Shown: one piece after another, positions 18,861-28,044 of the stretch
How positions within the stretch are numbered: the stretch's first letter is position 1
Layout: every line of letters begins with the position of its first letter
NCBI GenBank assembly: GCA_026004775.1
Contig: BPJU01000009.1
Span: forward strand, 1-64,000
Reading direction: 5' to 3'
Length of the DNA: 64,000 bases
Source of the DNA: Pirellulaceae bacterium
GTDB lineage: Bacteria > Planctomycetota > Planctomycetia > Pirellulales > Pirellulaceae
The notes under the pieces: model-generated
Told to the model about the DNA's origin: nothing
The model's database searches: none
What the model saw: the letters and a program-made list of their open reading frames with translations, nothing else
Position numbers and translations under genes: made by a program

Positions 18861-21800
18861 TCATCTGGGCACCGCCAGCAGCATCGCATCCAGGAGCCGC
18901 TTCTCCTCGCTGCCCATGGGATACAAAGCCGACAGGGCGTTGGCCAGCCGGAGAAAGTCCGGTCCTCGCTCGGTTTCTGCTTTGATAAGCTTCCGAAGAG
19001 CATTCGTCTGCCCGCCGGCTTGCAAAAGCATGGCCGCATGGACTCGATCGAGTGTCGTCGCCGCGAAGTCTTTTTGCAGCTCTACCTCCCCGCCATCGAC
19101 AATCGCCTTACGGCGCCGACCCCGGCCGCGGACTTTCGGAGCGCTTTGGGCCTCTAGCTCCGGAAAGAGCGTCCTCTGGAGGTTCTTCTGTGGGTCCTCA
19201 GCGATCCAGTCAGCCACCGCCTCCGCTCCATCGTCGCCGAAGAGCTGCTTGACGCGTTCACGGACCGAAAGCAGCCGGACCACGCCCTTTTTCGTTTCGA
19301 TAATACGACCTTCCCACTTAGGCAGGTTGATCCCAAGCGGCTGGGCGAAGCGGCGCACGACGTCGAACACCAGAGCGTAGCCCTTCGACGTCGTTTTCGG
19401 GGCGGCATCGTCGTCTTCGTCCACGGCTTCTTCTTCCTCGGGCTCCTCGTCCTCGGTGCTTCCCGACTCGGCGCCGTTTGCCTCGGTGGATTGCAGCGTC
19501 CAAAGAAACAGCGCCGTGAGGCGGGCATCTTCCTCCAGCGCCCCGGCCACGCCGTTGCGTGCCCGCGCTTCTTCGGTGCCCAGCACATTCTCGAGGGCCG
19601 TGCGGCCAACGACCTCCCAGACCTTTTCCAGATACTGGGCAAGCGTCACCTCGCGCCCTTCGGCCGTTTCGACTTTGGAATAACGGCTGAAGATTTCCAG
19701 TGCCGGGCCGATGCAGGCGAAGACCAGATCCGCCCCGCGGATGCCTTCTTTCTGTAGGCGCTCCATCCAGTCGCCGACGCGTTTGGGAAGCTCGCGCAGC
19801 ACCTCGGCCCAGTCGCCCACCCCTCCCTCACCCTTGCTCCATCTCCCACTGGGAGAGAGTTGGGGTGAGGGTCTCGGGCGGCAGATGAGATGGACGCTGG
19901 TAGCGAGCGCGGCAGATTCCTGTGACCGCAATCGGCCTGGCCGTTCCGTGGCGATGGGCCAGGAGCCGGTGATTGTCCAGCCGCCGCGGATCAGGCCGGA
20001 GAGGAGCGCCTCCCAGCCTTCGGTAGTCTTATGGGCGAAGACTACGGCCCCAACGCCGTCCTCGCGCAGGACGCGCCGGCCCTCGGCGAAGGCCATGGCC
20101 ATGGTCTCCTCAAACCATTGCCGGTCCTTGGTGCGTCCGTTGTCCTTTTTCGTTTCGTCCTGGACGGCTTCGCGTTTTTTCGGGGTGAGCGAGTTCTTTG
20201 GATCGAACGGATCACGCAAGAGCGGGTGATCTGGCAGGACCCGCTTCAACCAGACGAAGAAGAAGTCGGAAAGATCGGCATAAGGCACTGCGTCAGTAGT
20301 AAGGCGGATCGGTGAACCAGACCTGCGCCGTCTCGTCGGGAAGCGGGTGCTCGGCCGCGTCGGCGGGCTGGACTTGGCCGGACTTAGCGAGGCCAACGCA
20401 GCTTCGACTCTTGCAGCCCAGTCGACGGCGCCTTCGAAGACCTCCCGCAGTCAGCACATGGATGGCGTCCGCAAAATCCCAAACTATCGGCAACGCTTGC
20501 CGGCCAAAGAGTGGCTCGTCTTCCGCTCGGGCCCATTCCAACCACCAGCTGATTAGCCCACATCTGCCAGCGGTTCACCACCACGCCATCGCTGTCCGCA
20601 CCGCGTCGCCGTCCTCGCGTGGCCGCTCGCGCGCCAGCCGCCCCAGCGTCACCAGCGCCACCTTCTGCCGCGCGGTGAAGAGGTCACCCCACTGCAGCAT
20701 GCCGTAGCGCTGCACGCGGAATCCGAGCGTTCCCACCGGCGGCAGCGGCTCATCTGGCACGGGGCACGGCCCCTGCTTCCCGCTGCGTTCCCATTCCTCA
20801 AGGATCTTCGCAAGCCGCTTCTGCGCCGTGCGGACCGCTTCGTAGTCGCGCTCGGCCGGCAGGCGGTAGTGTCGACCGGTTTCGCCCGGCCGGAGCGTTA
20901 CCACGGCCAACAGGCGCGCCCCGCCGGTGCGGCGCCCGCGAGCGTCGAAGACCACATCTGCCCCGCCGCGCTGGGCAGCAAGCTGTGCCCGCACCCGCTC
21001 CGGCGGAAGCACGCTACCGCAGGCTATGCACGTCGCCTTGGCGCGGCTCACCGTACCGGCGGGGACCTCGCGATCGGTCTTGGGGGTAAAGATTTCGAAT
21101 TGGACCGACCCACCGGATCGAAGCGATCCGTCGACTCGGACGGGACGCAACGCCTGCTTGCGGTTCGGTTTCTTGCAAAGCCAGAACGACCGCACCAGCG
21201 GAATTTCCGCACCGCAGTTTGGGGCTTCGCAACGCACGGTCCGCGCCCAGAGGTAGGCGATCGGCGTGGCCCCATCGGGATCCTGGGGGTAGAGGTCCGC
21301 CAGCTCCTTCTCGGCTTCTTTCTTGATCTCGGCCCCCACGCGGCGCAGCTCTTCGGCCAGCTTTGGTCCGTGGCGTGGGATGTCTTCCAGCATCACCTTA
21401 AGAATCAGGCAGGCCACTGGGTTCAAGTCACTGGCAAAGGCATCGCAACCCACCCTGAGCGCCTCCAGTGGGATTGATCCGCCCCCGGCGAAGGGGTCAA
21501 CCACCAGCGGCGGCTCGTCGGGATACGCCGCCTTCACGAGCGCTCGGCTGACCTCCAGGTAGGCTGGGTTCCCGGCGTTGTCCCAGTTCGCGAAGTCCGC
21601 GATGAAGCGTAGTAGCGCCCGGCGCAGCTCTTCGTCGGTCTTGCCTGGATTACAATGCGGGAGCTTGGGAAGGTGCAACCGCGCTGCCTTTTTGAACTCC
21701 TGGGGACAGAGCGGGTCGCAGGGATCTGGCCACAGGAGTCCAAGGAGGATTGCCCGGCAGGAGGCCAGCGGCCGGCGAGCCCACCACAGGTGGAGCGTCG

Positions 21801-21903
21801 ACGGATGGCCATGGCGGATCGACTTCTCCCGCGCCGCATGGCGCGACACTTCGGCGATCGGAAAATCCACCTCGGCCAGGCGCTTGCAATCCTTGGGGAT
21901 CAT
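18861..21903 (-). pseudogene. DUF1156 DNA adenine methylase (COG1743 type), clustered frameshifts
   Basis: The start ATG at 21903 overlaps the upstream stop as ATGA. The N-terminal 442 residues are intact: FPIAEVSRHAAREKSIRHGH, LHLWWARRPLASCRAILL, the SAM-binding VVDPFAGGGSIPLEALR and CxxC pairs of a zinc ribbon (CEAPNCGAEIP, CIACG). The C-terminal part is intact from AVPYADLSDFFFVWLKR to 18861. Between about 20590 and 20290 the reading frame changes about five times; there VNRWQMWANQL, FGRQALPIVWDFAD, EGAVDWAARVEAALASL and the catalytic VWFTDPPYY (20296-20310) fall in different frames, and TGA follows DPPYY. Total length (about 1,010 codons) is normal for the family. DUF1156 methylases, called PglXI in type 3 BREX, modify host DNA. 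Frameshifts confined to 300 bases could be decay, or sequence error. Confidence 0.85.
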
Positions 21904-23189
21904 AATGACCTCTTCGTTTTCCAGAGGCGTACGATAAAACGATCCGCTTCCTCAATGAGATCCGGCTCGGTTCCGTTGTGTTCACGCATTCCTTTAATGA
22001 TCTTGCGGGGAACACCCAGTCCGCTTGCCTCGATGTACCGGTAGTCCCGGAGCACTTCCTTGATGAGTTCGTTGCGCGACGCACGGTATCCGGCGCGCAT
22101 CTTTTCCACGGTCACGGTATTTGGCAACCTCCCTGGCGAAATAACCTCGAGGCGATTTGCATAGAGAGATAGCTCGATCTCACATACTGCAATTGTGTAA
22201 TCGCGGTGTGCCACCGCGTTGACCACGGCTTCGCGAACCGCCTCGAGCGGATAGCTCCACCGCTCCTGCCGCCGGCCTCCGTCATCGATCCAGGCCTCCA
22301 GCTCGACATTGCGCCGTACAAAGTCGAGGGCTTGTTCAATAACGCCGTTCTCGATGACGTTAGAGTTTTCGGAAAACGTCGTGGGGAGTGCAGGGTAACG
22401 GCCCATTTCTGGTGACGGACTTGGGAAGAGAGACACCAGCGGTCCGCGGAGATCCTGACGTGCCTTTGCATCATAATCCTTTTCCGTTCCCTGGTAAGCT
22501 GCAGCGCTGATACCCGCCTGGGGTAGAAACTTATTGGGATTCTTGCCGAAGAGAAGGAGCCCACCAACCGTGGCCAAGAAAGTCCCCCTGTCCTCGGCCA
22601 TCAGCTCGGTGTTGGTGAGAAGGCGGCACCACGCCTCGTCGTCTTCAGGGGCAGGACAATCCTGTGCGCGAATATCACGGAAATAGTTGATAAGCCGACG
22701 GGGATCGAGATCTTTCAGCGAGGTTCCGGGCACAGGTTTTCTATCATAAGGCAAGTACCCGGCCTGCATGTACAATCTGGCTTCCTCTTCACGGGTGGCA
22801 TCGCGCGTTGTGGTGCCCACGCGAACCTGCGTGATCCAACTTGACCCGCGCTTCGCCTTGTAAGGTTTGTCCGGAGCGTCGTCGGGCAGTTTGATGATGC
22901 CAACGACTTTGTTCTCGTCCCAGCGAACCGTCTCCCAGAAAGGAATGATCGGCGGCTGCACGTGATCGCGCGCGACCGTCATCACCCATTCCTCAGCCTT
23001 TTGCGGCTCTCTGGAAAGTCCGGTAACCGACCCATCTTGTTCTACCCCGAGAAGTATGTAACCGCCTTCCAGATTGAGCAGTGCAGCCATTTCTTTGGCG
23101 AGTTGCTCAGGTCGAATATCGTCCCGCTTAAACTCAACGCCCGAACTCTCGCCGTTCCAGATGATTTCCTGCAGTTCGGTTCTGTTCAT
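21900..23189 (-). CDS. AlbA_2 (Schlafen-like) plus HATPase putative DNA-binding protein 1
   Basis: 429 residues. The N-terminal AlbA_2 (divergent AAA_4/Schlafen) domain is clear: ESSGVEFKRDDIRPEQLAKE, then LLNLEGGYILLGVEQDGSVTG. The C-terminal half has the RecG-like HATPase_c_4 segment (LEAVREAVVNAVAHRDY, then ELSLYANRLEVISPGRLPN, and SGLGVPRKII). The family (COG2865) is usually listed as a predicted ATP-dependent transcriptional regulator, and Schlafen-type domains in defence loci can be nucleic-acid effectors. It ends in an ATGA overlap with the methylase and begins nine bases after the PHP-SMC gene, so it is tightly operonic. A paralogue lies at 26347-28044. Confidence 0.8.
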   Translation of the reverse strand: MNRTELQEIIWNGESSGVEFKRDDIRPEQLAKEMAALLNLEGGYILLGVEQDGSVTGLSREPQKAEEWVMTVARDHVQPPIIPFWETVRWDENKVVGIIKLPDDAPDKPYKAKRGSSWITQVRVGTTTRDATREEEARLYMQAGYLPYDRKPVPGTSLKDLDPRRLINYFRDIRAQDCPAPEDDEAWCRLLTNTELMAEDRGTFLATVGGLLLFGKNPNKFLPQAGISAAAYQGTEKDYDAKARQDLRGPLVSLFPSPSPEMGRYPALPTTFSENSNVIENGVIEQALDFVRRNVELEAWIDDGGRRQERWSYPLEAVREAVVNAVAHRDYTIAVCEIELSLYANRLEVISPGRLPNTVTVEKMRAGYRASRNELIKEVLRDYRYIEASGLGVPRKIIKGMREHNGTEPDLIEEADRFIVRLWKTKRSL

Positions 23190-23198
23190 CGGCCATCC

Positions 23199-25874
23199 CT
23201 AAAATCCATATTTAAGTCGCCGCATCTCAAAGGCGTCTTTACCGCCCTCGAGAACTTCTTCCACCAGCTCACGAATGGAGCCAGTATCGATCGATCCCAT
23301 GTGCTCGCGCCGAATTTCGGCCCGACCACCCTCAGCCTCGCCAGCTGGAGTCAAGCCCAGGATAAGCTCAGCATCTCCCAAAACCGGGATGTTTGCATTA
23401 TGCGTAGAGAAGATGAACTGGCGGCGTCGCTTCTCCGCGCGAATGCTTGGAACCACTCCTTCGGTGACGAAGCGATTGTCCAAGTCATCCTCGGGTTGGT
23501 CGACGACAAGCGGCGCATCGGACTCCAGAAGGATAAGAAGCAGGACTGCCGTGGCCTTCTGACCCGTGGAAAGTTCATCGAGCGCTTGCCATATTGGTGG
23601 CTGTCCTGGAGCCGCGATATTGAGGCGAATGGTTGTCGTCGGTGGCAACTCAAGCTCCTCCGCACGCATAAGCACTTCCTCCGAGATTCCGGCGAGGCGC
23701 TCCGCCTGCGCGGCAGGAATGTCAAACTCTCGGACGAGGGCTTCTTTGCCCTGCCGACAAGCATTGATGAAAGCAGGTAATGAGAAATCCTCGACCTGTG
23801 CCAGGCGTCCTATCGCCTCAGACAGACGGCCTCCGATCTCGTTACGCAACAACGCAAACAACGGCTCTCGGTTGCCAGATACCTTCACCTCCACTTGGAC
23901 TCGCTCGCGCAGCGCCTGGTTCACCCTTTTGGCGGCACGGTCGAGCAAACGAAACTCCTGCGCTTTTAGATTTTCCCATTCAGCAAGTAGTTGCTTTCTC
24001 TGCTCCGTATATTCTTGGCACAGCGTTTCTAAACGCTTCTTACGTTCTCGCAGCGGGCGAAGCCTCTCTATCTGTCTTCTTAGTCGAAGATACTCTTCGG
24101 CGTCAATCGCCGCCTGCTGGAGTTGGCGGAGAATTTTTTCATACTCCTGCTGCGCCTTGTCTTTCCTCTCCTGCCACTGCTTGCGGACCTGGGCAATTTC
24201 TTGCTCAGCACGCTCCAATAGCGTTTTCAGTTTATCGGCGACTCCTTGAAGCTCACGACTCAATCGCTCAAGAACATTGTCTGCCTGCTTGAGAATCTCT
24301 CGTCCGGGCAACTCTTCAAGTGCTTTATCCGAGAGGAATGTTCGATCAATGGGAGTCTCACGCTCGAGTGTTTCCAGGCATTCCCGAAAAGGGGCCAGCC
24401 GCTCGGGAATGGATTCGAGAACGCGCTCTTCGCGGACAACAAGGCCTTGCTCCCGCAATCGCTCCTCGAGACCTGCGTCCTGGAATCGCTTTAGCGTTTC
24501 CTCAAACGCCGGAAGTCGCGAGCTCTCTTCTTCGAGTGTCTGAATTTCTTTCAGATGTTGTAGAAGTGTCTGTCTGTTTTTTTCGATAGATCTCTGAAGC
24601 TCGACCTTACGGCGTCTCAGGGCTTCATCACGCTCCACAAAACGATCAAGCAAATGTGTTAAGTTTTCCGGACTTTTCGCGAGCTCCCCAAGCTCATGTT
24701 GGCCGTATACTTCCACACGGGGAAGAACGTCTGAAGGGAGCAAGTTGGAAACCTGACCATTTTCATCACGAACAACAGGCGGGTTTGGGATGGTACGTTC
24801 AATGAGATATTCTTTTTTATCGGGACGATAGGTCCGCACCAGCATGGTGATTTTGGTTGCGCTACGCAACACGTGCCGAACAATGCGTTCGTGATTCTTG
24901 CGAGCATCTTCGCCCAGGGGTTCGAGGCCAAGCACACAGCGGATACTCTCAATGATGGTAGACTTGCCTGCCCCGCGTCCACCGATCAGGATATTGAGAT
25001 TCGGGTTGAAGTGAATGGTAGTTCCATCAAGAAATCCACCCTCCCAAGCCATGGCTACCAGTTCTGCATGTTGTTCAAGCACAGGATCGCTGTTGAGGCG
25101 GATCCGGGAGTCTGGATCTAAAAACGCCTGTCGCAAAGCTTCAATGCTGATTTCGGACATCTTAATCCAGGTCGTTGTTGCCGGGTCATCGAAATCCTCA
25201 GGCTTGCAAACGTCCTTGGCATTCAAAACCGCTACCTTTCTGGCGCGCTGATAATCGGGGTTTTTGTTTTCAATGATCGCCCGGTACTCCTGCGGCAGAT
25301 CCTCGACTCGACCAGGAATTTGCACAGCCAGCAGATTTTTGTCTTTCCATGCTCGGAGCCTCGCCTGACCATGCAAAACTTGCAACAAACCTTTGTCATT
25401 CGTTATATGGGCGGCAATAGTTATTCCGCCTTGCTCGCGAACACGCGACAGAATTTCACGCAACGACATGTTCGATATTATCGACGACGGCCGGGGATCG
25501 TGGATTCCAAAGTTGCCGAGGTATCGGTTCAATCGCTCCTCATCCGTGTTCACGGGATAGATGCAGAGGATGTGCACGCCTTCACTGCTTGCTATCTCGA
25601 ATCCCGGAAAAACATGGATTCCATACGTACTCGCTGCTTCCCGAATTAGTGCAACGCCTCCTACATGATTGTGATCTGTAACGGCAAGCACGGAAATTCC
25701 TGACTCCGCCGCCTTTCTTACCAGATTCTGGGCATAAGTTTGGGCATCAACTTGCGTGGGCGCACCACGGTATGTTGCGCAGTAGTGGTGGGGATTCACC
25801 TGAAGGGCGCATCGAAAGAAACTTGCTCCACAGGGAAGGCTTAACGCCTCTGTTATCAAATCTTTGGAACTCAT
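23199..25874 (-). CDS. PHP-domain SMC-like ATPase (TrlF type)
   Basis: About 891 residues from the ATG at 25874 (GGAG eight bases upstream); the open frame to 25976 lies inside a duplicated helicase remnant. The N-terminus is a PHP phosphoesterase domain (VLAVTDHNHVGG at about 62-73, HVFPGFEIASSEGVH, TIAAHITNDKG) with its metal-binding His and Asp residues. Walker A IGGRGAGKSTIIES is at about 297-310. A long coiled coil follows (about 400-680, rich in Glu, Arg, Leu), then the ABC signature ELSTGQKATAVLL, Walker B PLVVDQPEDDLDN and H-loop FIFSTHNANIPV. This is the TrlF-type PHP/SMC architecture. It probably pairs DNA or end sensing by the SMC part with phosphoesterase or nuclease activity of the PHP part. 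Confidence 0.85.
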   Translation of the reverse strand: MSSKDLITEALSLPCGASFFRCALQVNPHHYCATYRGAPTQVDAQTYAQNLVRKAAESGISVLAVTDHNHVGGVALIREAASTYGIHVFPGFEIASSEGVHILCIYPVNTDEERLNRYLGNFGIHDPRPSSIISNMSLREILSRVREQGGITIAAHITNDKGLLQVLHGQARLRAWKDKNLLAVQIPGRVEDLPQEYRAIIENKNPDYQRARKVAVLNAKDVCKPEDFDDPATTTWIKMSEISIEALRQAFLDPDSRIRLNSDPVLEQHAELVAMAWEGGFLDGTTIHFNPNLNILIGGRGAGKSTIIESIRCVLGLEPLGEDARKNHERIVRHVLRSATKITMLVRTYRPDKKEYLIERTIPNPPVVRDENGQVSNLLPSDVLPRVEVYGQHELGELAKSPENLTHLLDRFVERDEALRRRKVELQRSIEKNRQTLLQHLKEIQTLEEESSRLPAFEETLKRFQDAGLEERLREQGLVVREERVLESIPERLAPFRECLETLERETPIDRTFLSDKALEELPGREILKQADNVLERLSRELQGVADKLKTLLERAEQEIAQVRKQWQERKDKAQQEYEKILRQLQQAAIDAEEYLRLRRQIERLRPLRERKKRLETLCQEYTEQRKQLLAEWENLKAQEFRLLDRAAKRVNQALRERVQVEVKVSGNREPLFALLRNEIGGRLSEAIGRLAQVEDFSLPAFINACRQGKEALVREFDIPAAQAERLAGISEEVLMRAEELELPPTTTIRLNIAAPGQPPIWQALDELSTGQKATAVLLLILLESDAPLVVDQPEDDLDNRFVTEGVVPSIRAEKRRRQFIFSTHNANIPVLGDAELILGLTPAGEAEGGRAEIRREHMGSIDTGSIRELVEEVLEGGKDAFEMRRLKYGF

Positions 25875-25923
25875 CACTTTTCTCCAGATGTTCCAGGATC
25901 GTCGCTGACTTGCATCGGTTTTG

Positions 25924-26011
25924 TCAGCGCATCGACCGACAGGCAATAGTGCGCCACCTTCGTGACCTCGTGCCACTCGAAGCGCGCCGGATCCCTGATC
26001 GGCTCCTGGAG
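25924..26011 (+). repeat. 88-bp direct repeat, copy 1 (helicase 3' end)
   Basis: Identical to 28097-28184 except for one base (c/t at the 72nd position). Copy 2 is inside the functional helicase gene, so copy 1 marks a duplicated and deleted second helicase. Such a repeat is a ready substrate for recombination that would delete the AlbA_2 gene between them. Confidence 0.9.
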
Positions 26012-26292
26012 TTGTGGCTTCGTGGCGCCGGCCTGCGACGCGCCTGCGGTGTGCGCGGCCCGCAGTTCGTCCTGACGTAGAGCCAGTAGCAGCCGCGCCG
26101 ATCCTCGGCGCCGAGGCGGTCGTTCGGCGCGAACAGCATTGCCCGGCGCGATGTGGGTCGCTGCTTGCCCAACCCCAGGTGCAGCGACAAGGGATGACCG
26201 TGGCGGATGGATTTCTCCCGCGCCGAGTGTTTGCTCACCTCCGTGATCGGACAGTCAGCTTCAGCGAGGCGATGGCATGCTTTGGGGATCAT
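25924..26292 (-). pseudogene. Fused relic: start of a second DUF1156 methylase joined to the end of a second helicase
   Basis: From the ATG at 26292 the protein reads MIPKACHRLAEADCPITEVS, then HSAREKSIRHGHPLSLHL, nearly the same as the start of the intact methylase gene at 21903. After a frame change it becomes LFAPNDRLGAEDRRGCYWLY, matching the C-terminal DUF3883-like part of the helicase (LLTPNERRVAEDRRDCYWLY). The final 88 bases, 25924-26011, repeat the helicase gene at 28097-28184 with one difference. The join removed the rest of both genes. It follows an AlbA_2 gene, just as the intact methylase follows the other AlbA_2 gene. Confidence 0.8.
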
Positions 26293-26307
26293 CGTAACTC
26301 CGGACAA

Positions 26308-26358
26308 TTATTTGCTCGCGTGCGAAATTTATTTGCTCGCGAGCGATTATTTGCTCGG
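26308..26358 (+). repeat. Short tandem repeat at the end of the AlbA_2 gene
   Basis: TTATTTGCTCG occurs three times at 26308, 26329 and 26348, spaced about 20 bases apart. The last copy contains the TAA stop of the AlbA_2/HATPase gene 2. The repeat lies between that gene and the methylase relic. Confidence 0.7.
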
Positions 26359-28044
26359 TAATCCATACCTCGTGCCTTTGGTCGAACCGGCTATCCTCTT
26401 GATTTTGCCGGCCTTTTCCAACTTTTTCAGCAGGCGATAGGCCTGCATCGGACTCAAGCGGCAGAGTTCCGCCACCTGGCCCCGGTCGATTGATCCGTAC
26501 TTTTCCACGTACCGCAAGACCATCTGCTCCTGTTGGAGAGGCTCGAAGCCTCGCTGGCGGACGTAGGCCGCCTTCTGGCCCAGCCGCCGGTAGGCGGCCG
26601 CCGAGAGGTGCCAAGCCCGCCCCTTGCGCTCGCCGCGCGGCTCCACGAGGCCAGCCTCGACCAGTCGCTGCAATCGACTGCGGGCTTCCGCTTCCGGTTT
26701 CTGGATGAGGCGGGCGGCTTCGGTCGTCAGGATTTGCCGCTCGAGCCAGAGGTGATTGAGCAGCAACAGCTCATCCAGACAGAGCGGGCGCTGGGCCTGA
26801 CTTTCCTCAATCACCAGCCGGACGAAATCGAGATTCGCCTTGCCGCCGGGGAGAACCAGCACAACGCCACTCTCGTTGCTCCGATCGTAACTGGGAGGCG
26901 GCCGCCCATTGCGGAGTTGCTCGTAGAAAATCGTGTCGATTCCGCGTGCCGTTCGTTCGACGATGCCGGCGCGCTTGAGCGCATCTGCCAGCAGCGGATT
27001 GCGCGGTCGCGGCGGGGTCACCAGCAAATTGTCGAGCCGCACGCCCTCGGGGAAACCGCCAGGGTTGGCAATTTCAATGTGGTCGGCGTGCCACTGGACG
27101 TGGACCGCCCCCAGACGTGTGTAGTCGCGATGGATCAGTGCGTTGGCGACCCCTTCGCGGAACGCGGCTAGAGGGTAATCGGGCACGCCCACGCGCAGCA
27201 TCCCAACCTGTAACTCTTCCTCGCGATTCCGAGCCCGGAAGCGACTTAGTAATTCCTCCAGAACCCTGAGCAGTGGCCAGCGGAAGAAGTCATTGACTTC
27301 GACACGCTGCCCACAGAGGACCTGGAACGCGACTTCGTGCGTGGGCAACAGGCGCTTGAGCGCCTCTTCCCGGCCGAACAGCAGCAGCCCGACGACACGG
27401 ATCGCGGAGACGGCGTGATTGGCCTCTACCGCACCGAGTGCCTTGGCAAGTTCCGTGTCGGGCAGATCGATGAGGCCCGCATCGCCCCGCCCGTGACTCT
27501 CCCGGATAACGCGTCGAAACCGCTCGAACTCCAGCGGGTCCAGATCGCTCCACCGCGCCTCTGGGATGACCAGCGCCGAGTAGTCGAGCGCGCCTCGGTC
27601 AGCCAGTAGCGCCTGCATCTCGTGAAAAGCCATTGGCAGACAGGCCGGCTTGCCGTCTCCAGCCACCGCACGCCGCAGGTACTTGCCGTCCGCCGTTCCC
27701 AAGGGTGTCCTGGTGGCAGGGATCTCGATGGCGATGATCTCTTTGCCTTCCAGCCACACGACCTCCACCCGCACCGACAGCGAAGGCCGAGTACGGTTGG
27801 CAATGAGTGCCTGGAGGCGGAGCGGATCGATCCGGTCGCCGTGGCGGGGTCGAGCGCCGGTGATGCGGCCGTCATCCTCGACGCCGAGAAGCAGCCAGCC
27901 GGGCTGCTGCGAAAAACGATTGGCCAAACAAACCACCGCCTCCACCAGTTCGTAATCCGAGACAGCGCGAACGCTTTCTCCCTTGAACTCGACGTCCAGG
28001 GATTCACCCGCTTGAATCAGCTCTCGTAGTCTCTCGGGCGTCAC
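26347..28044 (-). CDS. AlbA_2 (Schlafen-like) plus HATPase plus winged-helix protein 2
   Basis: About 565 residues. The start is the GTG at 28044, overlapping the helicase stop as GTGA; the longer frame to 28230 is antisense-like reading inside the helicase gene. The N-terminus has the AlbA_2 pattern (AGESLDVEFKGESVRAVSDY, then GWLLLGVEDDGRITGARP). The middle has the HATPase_c_4 segment (AAFREGVANALIHRDYTRLG, ADHIEIANPGGFPEGV, ARGIDTIFYE). The C-terminal 200 residues contain two winged-helix units, the last one ending RGQVAELCRLSPMQAYRLLK, suggesting DNA binding. It is a paralogue of 21900-23189 but about 130 residues longer. It likely acts as an ATP-dependent DNA-binding regulator or effector. 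Confidence 0.8.
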   Translation of the reverse strand: MTPERLRELIQAGESLDVEFKGESVRAVSDYELVEAVVCLANRFSQQPGWLLLGVEDDGRITGARPRHGDRIDPLRLQALIANRTRPSLSVRVEVVWLEGKEIIAIEIPATRTPLGTADGKYLRRAVAGDGKPACLPMAFHEMQALLADRGALDYSALVIPEARWSDLDPLEFERFRRVIRESHGRGDAGLIDLPDTELAKALGAVEANHAVSAIRVVGLLLFGREEALKRLLPTHEVAFQVLCGQRVEVNDFFRWPLLRVLEELLSRFRARNREEELQVGMLRVGVPDYPLAAFREGVANALIHRDYTRLGAVHVQWHADHIEIANPGGFPEGVRLDNLLVTPPRPRNPLLADALKRAGIVERTARGIDTIFYEQLRNGRPPPSYDRSNESGVVLVLPGGKANLDFVRLVIEESQAQRPLCLDELLLLNHLWLERQILTTEAARLIQKPEAEARSRLQRLVEAGLVEPRGERKGRAWHLSAAAYRRLGQKAAYVRQRGFEPLQQEQMVLRYVEKYGSIDRGQVAELCRLSPMQAYRLLKKLEKAGKIKRIAGSTKGTRYGLPSK

